A stretch of 64,000 bases of DNA from Colletotrichum lupini (GCF_023278565.1 NC_064679.1:558001-622000); one strand, 5' to 3'. Positions 11,934 to 23,996 are shown, counted from the first letter of the stretch. The notes: generated from the sequence alone by a model not told the origin. Numbers and translations: made by a program.

Positions 11934-14689
11934 TCATGACTTGCTCTTCAGGGGTAATACAGGCCAGTCATAATCCCGGACAAAAATCGTCTTAAAATTC
12001 CATTCCCCCACACCTACCACCTCCAGTTTCTCTCCCTCTTCGCTCAGTAGCACAACCTCGGCGGTGACACCATGAGGTATACTCAGTCTAACATGCAACA
12101 TCTCTTTGCCTCCATTGACCACTTTCGTCTCCCAAGAGCACTCGATAAGCCCATGACGACTCATATGAGACGCCGAGGCGTGGGAGAACTCAGCTCCAAT
12201 AGCTGGAGCAATGCGGCATCTCGTCCACCCTGGCTCAAGTCTCTGAAGACCTGCTATTCTTTCAAACAGGAACTTTGCAATAGCACCGAAGGCATAGTGA
12301 TTGAAAGAGGTCATCTCGCCTGGATTGATGCTTCCGTCGGGGAGCATAGAATCCCACCTTTCCCAGACCGTTGTAGCCCCCATAGTGATGGGATACAGCC
12401 AAGACGGGCATTCTTGTTCCAAAAGCATGCGGTAGGCTACTTGAACATGCCCTGTGATGAACAGTGCCTCGCAGAGGTATGGTGTTCCAGCAAATCCTGT
12501 TGCAATTTTGAAGTCATTCTTCTTCACGAGTTCCGCCAGACGTTGGCCGGCCCGAACTTTCTGCGACTCGTCCAACACATCCAAGCAGATGGCTAAAGCG
12601 TATGCTGCCTGGGTGTCTGACACAATCCGCCCATTTTCAGTCACGTATTCTTGATGGAACTGTGCTTTGGCTGCCCTGAACTCTGATTCAAAGTCGACCT
12701 TCCTGGTCTCTTCACCTAGGATGCCAGATATGCGAGCCATCAGCCGCAGACTCTGGATGAGAAACATGTTGGCGACCATCTTCGCGTCTGTCGGGGATTT
12801 CCACGGCGCGTCTGGGGGGGCGGTAGGATCGAGCCAATCCTGTCGAACATCAGTATGACCGCAAAACTTAAATCAGGAGAGCCACGCACGCCGAGCTGAA
12901 AGACTGAGTTGTCCCACAAGTGCTTTGCACCAGATTGGTTGCGCGGCAACTTGACCATCCAAGTCAGCATGCTGTCATACTGTTGGGATAGAATGCTGTC
13001 GTCTCCAGTCTCTTGATAGAGCGCCCAAGGAGCTAGAATAGTAACATCGTGCCAGATAGCGCAAGGCACTCTCCTACACCATATCGGATCTGGAAGTGTG
13101 GCATTCGGACTGACCATGGGCGGCACACCACCCAGAACCTCTTGGTCGTATGCTACATCAATGAGCCAGTTCTTCAGCATTCCATAGCAATCAAATAACA
13201 AAGTTGCCGTCGGTGCGAAAAGCGCTAGGTCACCCGACCAACCAAGCCTTTCATCTCGTTGAGGGCAGTCTGTCGGTACAGACAGAAAGTTTCCGCGCAT
13301 GCCCCAAACAATGTTTTGGTATAGCTTATTCAGGAGGGGGTCGGAGCAGAAGAATGACCCAGCAGCCTTCATATCTGTATGGCAGACTATGGCTTCGACT
13401 GATGATATCAAGTCATGATCACTAGTCCACCCATCGATCTGTGCATATCTGAAGCCGTGAAATGTGAATCGAGGTTCATACCCTTCTCCTTCCGGGGCAC
13501 CGCTCAAGATGTACTCATCTACAGCTTTACAGATACGCAGAGGGCGCGTTCCGAGCTCATCGTTCTCTAGCACCTCGGCGTGTGAGAAGGTAATTTTGTG
13601 ATTTCTGGGTCCTTTGATGTTACGAAACTTGAGACAGCCGACGAGATTTTGACCAAAGTCGATGATCGTCTTGCCGGAGGGAGTCGTTATTTGGTTGACA
13701 GGCCCGACGGCTTGAGTTCTCCGCACCGGCTCGCCGTATCCAGCGACCAAAGTGGTCGAAATCGGCAAGAATTCCAGAGTTATCACTTTCTCAAAGCGAA
13801 GTCCGTCCGACATGCTGGCGGCCACCCATTTCGACCAATTTGGCAAGTCAAGGGTGGCGTCATACTTCTCTCCGTCGTAGATCTCAGCAAGTATGATGGG
13901 GCCACGAGCGACCTCCCAGGATCCGTCTGTCGAGATTCTCTGGATAATCCCATCGCCAGATATGATTTCCAGCTGAGCAATAAGTGCTGTGTGAGGACCC
14001 CAGATATTGCGCTGACCGCCCTCGAATCCTATACGCCCAGAAAACCACCCTTCTGCAACACGGACTCCAATGCAGTTCTCAGGCTGATTGCTAGAAAGCA
14101 ACGAAGTCACATCATACGTCTGATACTGAAGTCTTCCTTCATAAGATGTCCATCCTGGAGCGAGGAAATAGTCGCCAACTCGCTGACCGTTAATTTCTGC
14201 CTCGTAAACGCCCTGTGCTGTGACGTACAATCTAGCCTGAAGGGCGGGGAAATTGACTGAGAATTGCTTGCGAAAGAGCTGCTCTGGGTCGGGAGCGACT
14301 GTTCCGGGGCCCCAGGGTGCAGCGATGCGCTCACTACTCCAATCTGTCCGAGCAAGAAGACCGACCTCAAGGTGCGATGGTTTGCTCCAATCAGTCGCCT
14401 TCTCGTCCTGGTCCCAGATTCTGATTCTCACCGAAATCCGCTGACGTGAAGAAAGTGGCTTTCGAAATGGCCACGGCACCAAACTTGATGCAGATGATAC
14501 ACATTTAAGGGTCGATACGACCTTTGAGATAGTAAGAATCGTCTCAGAGAGCTCAATCTCAAAGGAAATTTGACGAAAGTCTGTGGAGACTCCCTCGATT
14601 TTCCAAGAGAGTCTTGGTGTGGTCTCATGAACTCCAATACAGCCAGAGGCATGATAGTGCTCGAACTGAACAGAGGTAACCGTAGCCAT
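11934..14689 (-). CDS. Alpha-L-rhamnosidase, GH78
   Basis: Exons 14689-12890 and 12839-11934 flank a 50-bp intron (donor GTGCGT, acceptor CGACAG), giving 901 residues. Family members release terminal alpha-L-rhamnose from plant glycosides such as flavonoid rutinosides, saponins and pectin side chains. Visible GH78 marks are an N-terminal beta region with GWTSYEGRLQYQTYDVT, then DFGQNLVGCLKF, the (alpha/alpha)6 catalytic barrel with DCPQRDERLGWSGD near residue 470 (acidic residues of the active site), and WDNSVFQLGDWLDP across the splice near 592-605. The length is normal for fungal GH78. No signal peptide is seen (start MATVTSVQFEHYH), so it is probably intracellular. It diverges from the GH1 beta-glucosidase across ~0.7 kb, suggesting shared control. 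The splice joins a conserved motif exactly, so the model is strong; the substrate is inferred. Confidence 0.92.
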
Positions 14690-15383
14690 GATGTAAAACT
14701 CGCTGTTGTGAATGATGAACTGTGATGGCGTCTTTTCAGAAGTCGGTCTTGATGTAGCCAGCGAGAATGGGTCTCAATAATCCGCAAAGGTCGTGAGCTT
14801 GCCCATCGATATGGCTCATCACACAGCATCTGTAGTAATTCCGACCTGAAATTCTTAAAGCCGTAGGCAGCATCTTCTCGGGTTCCTGGTAAGCCCCGAA
14901 AGATTGTTGTGTCGGCGCAACATACAGCGACCTCAGCTAGGAACCATCTTTATTGTCTTGTTTTGGTAATTTTCGCCTGGAGCACAGCGGCGGAAAACCA
15001 GGCGCAGATCTTCTAGTGACCTAAGTCCAACAGTCTCCACCCGTATTCGTACGTATATCGTATTGATGCCAAGTTACGAGGGTACTTTCAAGCAGGAAGC
15101 TTGGTTTTTGACGTGTCAGTTGAGCCTAAGGTGCCTATCCTGACTACTCCTCGTTAAGCATCCATGCTGAGTTATGAGCCCCTCCCCGCAGCGAGCTGAC
15201 CAAGAACAGGATGATCGCTGTATCATCCGAACAGGCTCGGTGAATGTTGATACGAGTATTTGCTGCAGTATGTTGGTACTTAAATTGTCCCATTAGTCTG
15301 ATCGAAGACTGCTTGACGCTTGCACCCAGCCCGGCTGGCATTGTCATCATCATTCCGATCTCAACCAGGCTTGTTTTCCAATC
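14690..15383. promoter_or_regulatory. Shared divergent intergenic region of GH78 and GH1 genes
   Basis: A 694-bp stretch separates the start codons of two divergently transcribed glycosidase genes. It must hold both promoters, and its size suits co-regulation by one activator. Several CGG and CCG triplets occur, as zinc-cluster regulators bind, but I cannot define a specific operator. Confidence 0.5.
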
Positions 15384-16960
15384 ATGTCCAAAGAAGCGGC
15401 CATGTTCCAGGCTGGAGACCTGGTGGCATACAGTCAGTCAACCGGCCATAATCTCCTCCTTGAGGATCTCCGACTTCCGTCAGATTTTGTCTGGGGCACC
15501 GCCACTGCCGCCTTCCAGATCGAGGGTGGCATTTCCCAAGATGGAAAAGGGAAGTCGATTTGGGATGTGTACACCCATCTCGAGCCGTCAAGAACAAATG
15601 GCGAGAATGCCGATGTAGCATGCGACCACTACAACAGGGTAGCCGAAGATGTAGAACTCATGTCCTCCCTCGGCGTTGACGTCTACCGATTTTCTCTGGC
15701 CTGGACACGCATAATTCCTCTCGGGGGACGCAATGACCCTATCAACGAAAAAGGTGTCGCTTTCTATGACGATCTCATCAACCGACTCTTGGCAAACAAC
15801 ATCGAGCCTGTGGTGACTCTTTACCATTGGGATCTCCCACAAGAGCTCTACGAAAGGTACAAAGGATTACTCGACACAGCTGAGTATAGAGCTGATTTCC
15901 AGAACTACGCCCGGATCTGCTTCTCTCGGTTTGGCGATCGAGTCAAGAAATGGGTGACCTTCAATGAGCCCTATATTATCTCGATCTTCGCGCATCACAG
16001 TGGCGTACTGGCGCCAGGCCGCTGTGCTGCCAGTGGTGCCAACACCAAGACAGAACCTTGGCGCGTCGGTCATACGATCATTTTGTCTCATGCTTCCGTG
16101 GTACAAGTTTATGCGGAAGAGTTTCAACCATCTCAGAAAGGAGAAATATCGATTGTTCTCAACGGACATTTTTACGAACCTTTTGAGGAAGGCAATCAGA
16201 ACGACGTAGAAGCCGCTCAACGCAGAATGGAGTTTTACATTGGCTGGTTCGGAGACCCAGTGTTTCTGGGAACAGACTACCCATCCTCAATGAGAGCATA
16301 CCTCGGCTCGCGCCTCCCTGAGTTTACGGCGGAAGAACGTGCTCTTCTTCGGAAGACTGCCCCAATCAACGCATTTTATGGTATGAACCATTACTCTACC
16401 AAGTACGCGCGTGCTCTGCCAGACCCCCCAGCAGATGATGACTGGACTGGCAATATCGAAGAGACGTCAGTTAACAAGCAAGGAGTGGAGATTGGACCCA
16501 TGTCGGGCGTCCAGTGGCTACGGCTTGCGCCAGAAGGATTCCGGAAGTTATTGAACTGGGTGTGGAATCGGTATCAGCTTCCCATCATAGTCACGGAAAA
16601 TGGGTGTCCCTGCCCCGGTGAAATTGATGTCGATGTTGCGCGGAAAGATCACTTCCGTCAGAGATACTTTGGCCTCTACCTTGACGCTATATCTCGCTCC
16701 ATTTATGAAGACGGGGTCAGAGTAGAGGGTTATTATGCTTGGAGCCTTATGGATAATTTTGGTAAGTTAACCCCCTCGAAGATCAGTTTTCGCAAGTCGA
16801 CCCGAATGGATCTAACACAGCCCAAATAGAATGGTCCGCTGGGTATGGTCCACGGTTTGGAATTTTTCATGTAGATTTTGAGACGCAGAAGAGGACGCCC
16901 AAAGGATCTGCCCTGTATTTGAGAGATACATTCCGGCGACGAAGAGGGTCACCCTACTAG
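15384..16960 (+). CDS. Beta-glucosidase, GH1
   Basis: Exons 15384-16761 and 16830-16960 (68-bp intron, donor GTAAGT) encode 502 residues. The splice rebuilds the hallmark [15 protein letters not shown] near the C-terminus. GH1 signatures are [19 protein letters not shown] (~31-50), the acid/base glutamate in VTFNEP (Glu ~194) and the nucleophile in VTENG (Glu ~405), so the retaining catalytic pair is intact. The enzyme should hydrolyse beta-glucosides or related beta-glycosides. No signal peptide is evident, so it is likely intracellular and would act on imported or partly trimmed glycosides. The ~30 residues before the conserved LPSDF start are longer than the family minimum; an internal start at the next Met (codon 7) is possible. 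The neighbour GH78 makes sequential removal of rhamnose and glucose from a diglycoside plausible. Confidence 0.93.
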
Positions 16961-17687
16961 CTCTGCTCTTCTTTTATGTTGCTAAGAACAATGCAAATGA
17001 CACAGGAGTAGTGCGATTGACCATGAGACCGAAACTAAACTTAGACCAGTTTTTAGATGAATCATTGGTGGAACAACGAGATGTCGTTGTACAAAAATAG
17101 AATCGGAGAGCCGCTTGAGTTCAATGATGACTCTTAGAGGTGTCCTGGAGCTCCAAAGTACGTATGAAACTCGCCCAGATCTTGCAGTCTGGCAAACACT
17201 TTCTCTCGTGATTGCAACATGCAGACATCTCTATTACGGTTTATTGGAAGACACCTTATTATGCCTTCAGGAGAATGGGTAGTCGGGGAGGATTTCCATT
17301 CCCACGACCGTAGGAGACTTTTGACCACATGGCATCCACTTGAGGAAGGTAGTATCGGGATAGACTCAGACGGAAACAAATTTCAAAGAGGGGGTGCTAT
17401 TGGCATCTAGCTTGTTGTTCATGAGTCCACAAGTCGAGTTAGCATCCTCGCATGCTGAGCCGTATTCCGTATTCATGGGCCCCAATTTTCATGAGCGACG
17501 CTGTCTCCAGAATAGCCCGAAAGGTTCGTATCGGGATCTTCACGCCAGATTCAGGTCCGAGAGTTTTCCATGATCATAAAGACGACTGCTGGTCGCTGAA
17601 ATATGTGAAATTGAGAGCACGGCTATATAGATGTGTCACAACGTTGTCGAGAAGCGAATTTCTCGATTTCACACAACTGTCTCAGCC
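16961..17687. promoter_or_regulatory. GH1 3' region and promoter of the beta-propeller gene
   Basis: No gene seen. A TATA-like TATATA at 17624-17629 lies about 60 bp before the ATG at 17688. This supports that start over an in-frame upstream ATG at 17631, which falls only a few bases after the TATA element. Confidence 0.55.
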
Positions 17688-19562
17688 ATGTTATCTTCTA
17701 TCCTCGCGGTTGCTCTCACAGCCAGCCTCGCAACGGCGGATACCGTACCTTCACCCCCACAACCAGAAGTATTCCATATTGTTGAGCTACCTCTTCCCCC
17801 CGTAGCTCCATCTTCCGATGAAGGTTCTTGTACAACTTTGATCAACCCTCGTGGAACAGGATGCATCGCCAAAGCCGTCGGCGACTTTCAGGCGGGAGAC
17901 TTCACACCGGATGGCAAAAATGTTATCGTCAACGTGGTCTTCACCGGCGCCCCTACAGCTCCCAACCCTGCAAGCATCTACGATGGGGAGCATGTTCTTC
18001 TCATCAAGGCAGATGGCACCAACTTCACCAACGGCGATCCATGGAAGTGTCTGAGCTGCGGTGTTCCCGCCGTCAACGCCATCTCTCTTGACCCACAGAA
18101 GGACTACCCTCACGTCTTCCGCAGCGGCGACAAGGCGCTTTGGGGTCACAACATTCTGGACTGTGGCGGGGCGCCTCTGGAAAGCGATGCATGCACCCCG
18201 AACAAGACACACATCTACCCGATCCACTGGAACACTGCAGCCGATGGCTCGGGGAAGGGCGGCAGTCCTCGCGAAATGCGCCTGCACCCAGACGACGTTC
18301 ACATGGGATGGAGCTCTTTCACCAGTACCGGCGGTCAATTCGCTTACACTGGCCGCCTCAATTTCAACGCTGAGCCAACTGTGGGCGAACCACTCGCCCC
18401 TCGCTATGATCTCGTCGACGTGAATTTGCTCTTCGACCCTACGCGCGCGAACCCCATCACAACCAATGGCTCCGAACTCATCATCCACAACAATGCTATC
18501 GCCGTTGGCGAGCTGCGCGGTTTCAGCGGAAACGGCGAAGAGATCACCTATATTGGCAACCCCGTTGAGTCAACCAACATCGACGTCTTCGCCGTACATG
18601 TACAGACGGGCGCCGTCCGCCGCCTCACTAGCCACCCAGAATACGTGGATCCCATGGCCTTCTCTGCCGATAACGACTGGTTCGTTGCCATGGACACGCG
18701 AGGTACGAACCGCCAGATGTGGATGTCCGGCATGCGTGGGATCCCGCCCCTGATCGACCTCGTTGCTGTGACTGTAGCCGCCTCCACTCGCAACAACGGC
18801 CCCCGTCGCTTCTTCCAGCCAATCTTAATCGATCGCTACGGCGATCGCGGCGACTATTATGGTCAGCGGATCAATGCTGCGGGGGTCGAGAGCGGCAGTG
18901 CCATCAACGACCCGAACTGGAATGGCAGAGCGGACCCGGCCTTCTCCTTGGACGGAACAAAGATTACGTACTGGCAGGCTCTCGTGGTCTCCCCTTCATG
19001 TGGTGGTGCGAATCCCCTTCCTTGCCCCGAGTCTACGGCCCAAGGAGGCAGGGAGTATCGCTTGATGTTGGCTCAACGGATTGGTCGCGAGGCTACCGCG
19101 CCGGCGCCAATTTACAAGATTCCGGACGTGATCCCTTGGGCCACGCCATTTCCTCCGGGCACAGCTATCCCGGAGTCGCCGTTCACGGTCGAGCCAGGCA
19201 ACTATACACTCCGTGGGAAGGTTTCTGGTATTGCTGGTGTAAGCATTGCCCCGGACTCTACTAATGTGAGCGGGCTGGGCAGCGTTGCAGTGAACTACAC
19301 CAACTACTCGGATGATGGGGAGCACATCCTGAATGGCTTTGAGGACGTCACGGTGAAGATTCTTCTCCCCAACTTCTGGACGAATCAGGTTGACTGGGTT
19401 TCTGATATTGTTCAGACTGGGGTGGTCAATGGGACTAAGAAGACTAGCGAGGGGGGTTTTCACTTGATTATTGACGCGGAGCTGAACTTATTCAACGCGA
19501 GTGGGACTTTGGTCACCACCATCGACGGTGTTGAGTATAAGCAGCCTGCTAACGGTACTTGA
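17688..19562 (+). CDS. Secreted beta-propeller protein resembling fungal saponin hydrolase
   Basis: A single exon gives 624 residues from the ATG at 17688. The signal peptide MLSSILAVALTASLATA fits this start; an upstream in-frame ATG (17631) would bury it. The body has TolB/PD40-type propeller blades with repeated 'D-P-x-F-S-x-D' phrases, e.g. GDFTPDGKN, DPMAFSADNDWFVAMDTRG and DPAFSLDGTKITYWQA. Cysteine pairs (CLSCG; CGGAPLESDAC) and many N-glycosylation sequons suit an extracellular protein. From memory of annotation, fungal saponin hydrolases that remove the glucuronide-linked sugar chain of soyasaponins have this size and opening (secretion signal, then ELPLPP and an N-terminal Cys pair). 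I cannot run a search, so this is a family suggestion. The neighbours GH78 and GH1 fit stepwise deglycosylation. The alternative is a TolB-like propeller protein of unknown activity. Confidence 0.75.
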   Translation: MLSSILAVALTASLATADTVPSPPQPEVFHIVELPLPPVAPSSDEGSCTTLINPRGTGCIAKAVGDFQAGDFTPDGKNVIVNVVFTGAPTAPNPASIYDGEHVLLIKADGTNFTNGDPWKCLSCGVPAVNAISLDPQKDYPHVFRSGDKALWGHNILDCGGAPLESDACTPNKTHIYPIHWNTAADGSGKGGSPREMRLHPDDVHMGWSSFTSTGGQFAYTGRLNFNAEPTVGEPLAPRYDLVDVNLLFDPTRANPITTNGSELIIHNNAIAVGELRGFSGNGEEITYIGNPVESTNIDVFAVHVQTGAVRRLTSHPEYVDPMAFSADNDWFVAMDTRGTNRQMWMSGMRGIPPLIDLVAVTVAASTRNNGPRRFFQPILIDRYGDRGDYYGQRINAAGVESGSAINDPNWNGRADPAFSLDGTKITYWQALVVSPSCGGANPLPCPESTAQGGREYRLMLAQRIGREATAPAPIYKIPDVIPWATPFPPGTAIPESPFTVEPGNYTLRGKVSGIAGVSIAPDSTNVSGLGSVAVNYTNYSDDGEHILNGFEDVTVKILLPNFWTNQVDWVSDIVQTGVVNGTKKTSEGGFHLIIDAELNLFNASGTLVTTIDGVEYKQPANGT

Positions 19563-20690
19563 TCATGGAGTATGTTGTGCAAGAGGTGACATGTACTTTG
19601 GGATGGCGGGTTTATCAAGTAGATTACGTCTTCTCTTGCAAGTCGACTTTCAAATGACACCATTATTCTGATTAATCAAATCAATTGCACCTTTCAGAAA
19701 TCTGATCTTCCTTCTCCTTACCTGATATGCGAGTACTTGAGGGTACATGTAGATACGATCAACACAGTCTCAAAATTTCAAGGGGAAATGTCTTCGCCAT
19801 CCCCCTCTCGTAAACTTGACACCTTCAGTTCGACCTACCTTATGTCATCCAGTGTCCTAGTCCTCGCATCCTCATCAATGACCATGGTGCCATTCCCGGT
19901 GACTCGGGTAGTCTTTCCTCAAAGCACCCAATAGTCACCCAATTCCGGTCCATCTTTTGGAGAATTTTCGTACGTTTTTTCGTACTCTCATCCAATGAGA
20001 GATATGGACGTTTACTAGCCCCAACCACCACGTCGCATTGCATCGGAGTTCGTTACTGCATAGTAAAGCGTAACTGACGACAGCCCAATGGGAAAGCCCT
20101 GTGTACGGCATACGGAAGATACGAACAGTCTCCAAGCTTGACATCAATCGTGTCAACGTCCCAATTCATAAAGGATTATGCGTGCTTGTCCCAGGTACTA
20201 ATTAGCGATAGCTTCGGTATCCTCCGTACTTGTTTATAGTCCGAAGCCTCGGAACGCCCATCTTGGGTAAGTTCCCCTCCCCCCCCCTCCAAAGTAACCT
20301 AGATTATCCCCGTGGGGTCCTCGCGGGGTCCCATACCCCGGATCGTTCGTCATGAGAAGGCTTGGGAAAATAGACAACGAGCAGCGGACCCACAATACGA
20401 ATGCGAGCAAATGTCCATGGCAGCGGACAGAAGTGTCCATTCTTTGGGCAAGTCCATCACACTATTGTATACGAAGGTCTTTGGTGAGCTGGACACAAGA
20501 CGTTGTTTGCAGACTGTTCCGATAGGTCTAGACCACCACCGTCTCGACGAAAATCGATTCGTTTCGTGACAACACGTGCCGATGTGTCAAGATAAAAACC
20601 AAGCCAGATTCCGAAATAGAATAGCAATCATCATACCAAAAAGTTAGTAGCCATACTCTTTTCTGGTTTTGCCCTTTATCCTGTGCAGTA
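19563..20690. other. Intergenic upstream of the sugar permease
   Basis: About 1.1 kb with no supportable gene. It holds the 3' end of the propeller gene and the promoter of the permease. A C-rich run lies near 20277-20290. No operator could be defined. Confidence 0.45.
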
Positions 20691-22630
20691 ATGGCATCTC
20701 CACGTGGAACTCCCAAGAAGCCGGTCGACAACGTGGCCTACGTTGAAGACCCGGCGGATGATGGCCTGAAATTCAGCGACGCAGCTGTCGACGCGGCAAC
20801 CCGCGGCCAAAACATTTCGGGATACGAGTCTCTATCCATATGGGAGACGGTCAAGCTCTTCAAGATCGCCTCAGTTGCGTGCTTCGCGGCGGCCTTCAGC
20901 GCCGCCACTGATGGCTATCAAATCGGGTACGTTTCACACTTTGCTCCTCCTCGCGCATCCATTTTGCCCCAATCTCTAGTTTACAATGCTAACCCCGTCA
21001 CTCCACCCACATCCAGCATGAACGCCAGCATCGTAGCAAATAAGGGCTTTGTCCACCAATTCGCGACCCTTGCCGACGCCTCTGGAAAACCTTACCTTGA
21101 CTCCCCCATCCTCTCGGGCTGGTCCTCCATCATGTCCGTCGGCCAGGTCCTTGGCATGACCACCATCCCCTTTCTCTCCTCTCGATTCGGCCGGAAGGTT
21201 GCCATGTATACCCTCTGGCTTGTCCTCGCCGTCAGCGTCGCCGTTGAGAGCGTCGCGCGCGCTTGGCCCGCCTGGCTCGTGGCAAAGCTCCTTGCCGGCG
21301 TCGGCGTCGGCTGCCTACAGTCGACCCTCCCCGTCTACATCGCCGAGGTCGCACCTGTTCGGATCCGCGGCGGCCTGCTCATGTGCTACTCCTTCTGGTG
21401 GACCGTTGGCACCTTCTGCGCCCACGTCGCGCTACAGAACCTGAACAAGAACGAGCCATACAACTACTTGAACCCTATATACACGCAATGGGCGCAAATT
21501 GGCCTCATGATCCTCATATACGTCTTTCTGCCCGAATCCCCAGCTTGGTGCGTCAATCGTGGCGATGAGTCGCGCGCAAAGAAGTGTCTCGCCTGGTTAT
21601 ATCGCGGCGTTCCCGATTTCGACCTCGACCGACAGTACGCAACGTTGCTGATGACGGTGGAGCACGAGCGTTCCGTAGCGATGGAGCAGAAACGCGAGAA
21701 GTGGACGGCGATATTCCGGGGCACCGACGGACTGCGGACGCTGATCTCCCTCTGGACAAACCTGTCGCAACAGTTTATCGGCCTCACACTGTTTGCGACC
21801 TTTGGGACATATTTCTTCCAGCAGGCGGGGCTACAGGACCCGTTCCTTATCAAGGTCATCACATCGTCGATCAACATTGCCACAATTATCGTGACTATTT
21901 TCACGGCTGATTGGCTTGGTAGACGGTGGATCGCGTGCGGAGGCATCACGCTGTGCTGGGTCTCTTGCGCAGTCATCGGCATCATCGGCGTGATAAAGCA
22001 GGTCAGGGCGTCGACATATGTATTCGTGCTGTTCGCCTGCTTTTGGAGTAAGTTTTCGTCGTACAATTCATCAAAAATGGGCGGACTTTATGATCATTGT
22101 ACACGTGCCTGCTAACAAGATTGTTTTTGAAGATATTGGCATGACGGCTAGCGGGGCGGCCGGTTGGGGATTCATCGGCGAGATCTCGTCGCAGCGGCTA
22201 CGCCCCCACACAGCCGGCTTCGGTGCCGCGTGTACCTGTGTCATTGGTATCGTCATGAACGTTCTAGTGCCTTATAGTACGTTGATTAACTCCGAGACGA
22301 AGGGGTACTCGATAGAAGAAGTGCTGACAATATGATCTAGTGGTCAACGCCAATAAGTGGAACTGGGGTCTCAAAACAGGCTGGTTCTATGCTGGCGTTG
22401 GGCTGCCTTTCGTGATTGGCATCTGGTTCCTTATCCCCGATACCGCCGGGTAGACAATCCATCCTACACATTTTGCCAGCAGAGTCACTTGCTAATACAA
22501 GTTCTTCTGCAGACGATCCGCAGCCGAGCTGGACGAGCTCTTTGAAAGAAAGATCAAACCGTGGCGGTTCCACAAGATTCAGACGGCCACACAGACTTTG
22601 GTCAAGCAACAGGAGTCGGAGCATCGCTGA
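20691..22630 (+). CDS. MFS sugar permease (alpha-glucoside/hexose type)
   Basis: Five exons (20691-20926, 21017-22047, 22133-22276, 22341-22449, 22513-22630) encode 545 residues. All four introns are GT-AG, and each join restores a family motif. Sugar-porter marks are SSRFGRKVAMYTLW after TM2, LPVYIAEVAPVRIRGGL, LPESPAWCVNRGDESRAKK in the central loop, DWLGRRW after TM8, and the C-terminal DTAGRSAAELDELFERKI. About 12 hydrophobic segments are visible, with a cytosolic N-terminus. The protein should import a sugar or oligosaccharide with protons at the plasma membrane. The pattern is nearest to maltose/alpha-glucoside permeases, but the substrate cannot be read. Its place beside GH78, GH1 and the propeller protein suggests uptake of a sugar or glycoside handled by those enzymes. 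Intron 1 is in frame and without stop (90 bp), so an unspliced version would add 30 residues. Confidence 0.9.
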
Positions 22631-23132
22631 TTTAATCTGCTGCCGCAGGTCTCGCAACTACAGTGGGCAGCATGTGAGGGGTATTTCATCTTGGGAAAAA
22701 GCCAAATTCGTGGAAGTAACGGCTTTACAGTCAGCCATGTAGCAGTCAGTCTTGTTTCCCCACTATCTGCTGTTAGAACGGACTTCTGTGCTCCTGGTCT
22801 TTCCTACGGATCACTGCTCTTGAGCACTCTTGTCAGCACATATAAGCTTGTCAATGACCCTGTCATGGCGCAGCTACTCCGCTTATTGTGAAGTATTTGC
22901 ACTATTCATCATGCGAGGACGCTTTCCTTACTGGAAATCTCCTATCCAGCGCTTTCTACGTTCCTTCGTATACTTGATATGTAATGAAACTCTAGATCGT
23001 CCATCATCCTAATCGTATAATACCTCATCTGCTCGCATTCTCTCTAAAATTAGCCAAAGTAGAACGCTAACTCAAAATATACCCGTATAACTTATCCGAG
23101 GATATTATTTGAACTAAGTGGTAGATACGCCA
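22631..23132. other. Intergenic, becoming AT-rich
   Basis: 3' region of the permease, followed by a moderately AT-rich stretch before the ankyrin fragment. No gene seen. Confidence 0.45.
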
Positions 23133-23671
23133 ATGGAGTCAAAAAACGAGATTCAGAGGACACCCCTTCACTGGGCCTCTAAATCAGGAAATCTCGACTG
23201 TGTACGAAAGCTTCTCGACAAAGGCGCTGATGTGGAACCAAGAGATCGCGATGGTATGGCGGCGCTTCATTTTCCTGCCGAGTCGGACTACTTGGACGTT
23301 GTTGAGGTACTTCTCCAACAGGATTCGAACACCAACTCGGTGGCACACAAAAGACAGACACCATTGATGTTAGCGGCCAGAGCTGGTCAAAGAAAAGTCT
23401 TGAGGTTCTTGTTCAACATGGCGCCAAGTGTGGTTTACAAGGTGCAGAGGGCAGCACTGACTTGGAACATGCAATCAAAGGGTGTCGTTCCGAGGTTATC
23501 CCTCACGTCATCAAGACTCTAGTCAGGTTGGGTGCTGAAATAGATGCCCGCGGGAAAGCGGGACGTACACCTCTATTGGCCGCTGTTAGTGATAAGCATA
23601 TCGGACCTGCGCTCCCAGCTGTGAAGCAATTGCTTGATTGTGGCGCAGAACTTGAAGCCACAGACTTGTGA
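23133..23671 (+). pseudogene. Ankyrin-repeat gene fragment with a frameshift
   Basis: Frame 1 from the ATG at 23133 reads four ankyrin-like units (TPLHWASKSGNLDCVRKLL, AALHFPAESDYLDVVEVLL, TPLMLAARAGQRKVL) up to about 23400. The reading then continues in another frame (VLVQHGAKCG, LVRLGAEIDARGKAGRTPLL, VKQLLDCGAELEATD) to a stop at 23669-23671. A single missing base near 23400 explains the switch. No intron with usable splice sites bridges it. The fragment lacks any upstream domain and ends in mid-repeat, so it is probably the remnant of a longer ankyrin protein. A sequencing or assembly error is an alternative for the frameshift but not for the truncation. Confidence 0.65.
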
Positions 23672-23996
23672 GACAGAATAACATGGGAATTGGCTTCTTG
23701 TTGGGGCCGTGACAATTTAGCCGAATTTCTGCTATGGATCCGAAGATCGCGTAGGCTGCAAGTTGCTGAATAGTACACATGGCCTCTTGAAAGTCAATTT
23801 TTGCAGCTAGCCGGATACGGCCCGTCTCTGATATTCATCCTTCGTCGTAGTTGAGTAGTCAGTACCGGGATATCTTCTAATCAAGTATACAGACTTATGG
23901 TGTTTTCTGACGGAAAATTCGTATGCCACAAGAATCGCCTTCGTTGCCGTGATCGTAACCCGTAGTTAAGCTGCCTGGCACGTTCGCAACACACCT
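23672..23996. other. Intergenic, nothing recognised
   Basis: Short gap between the ankyrin fragment and the convergent CBM18 gene. No feature seen beyond probable 3' untranslated sequence. Confidence 0.45.

Noticed and set aside
17787..18488. 233-codon minus-strand frame within the propeller gene
   Set aside because: Antisense to a clear secreted protein, no recognisable domain; explained by GC-rich codons.
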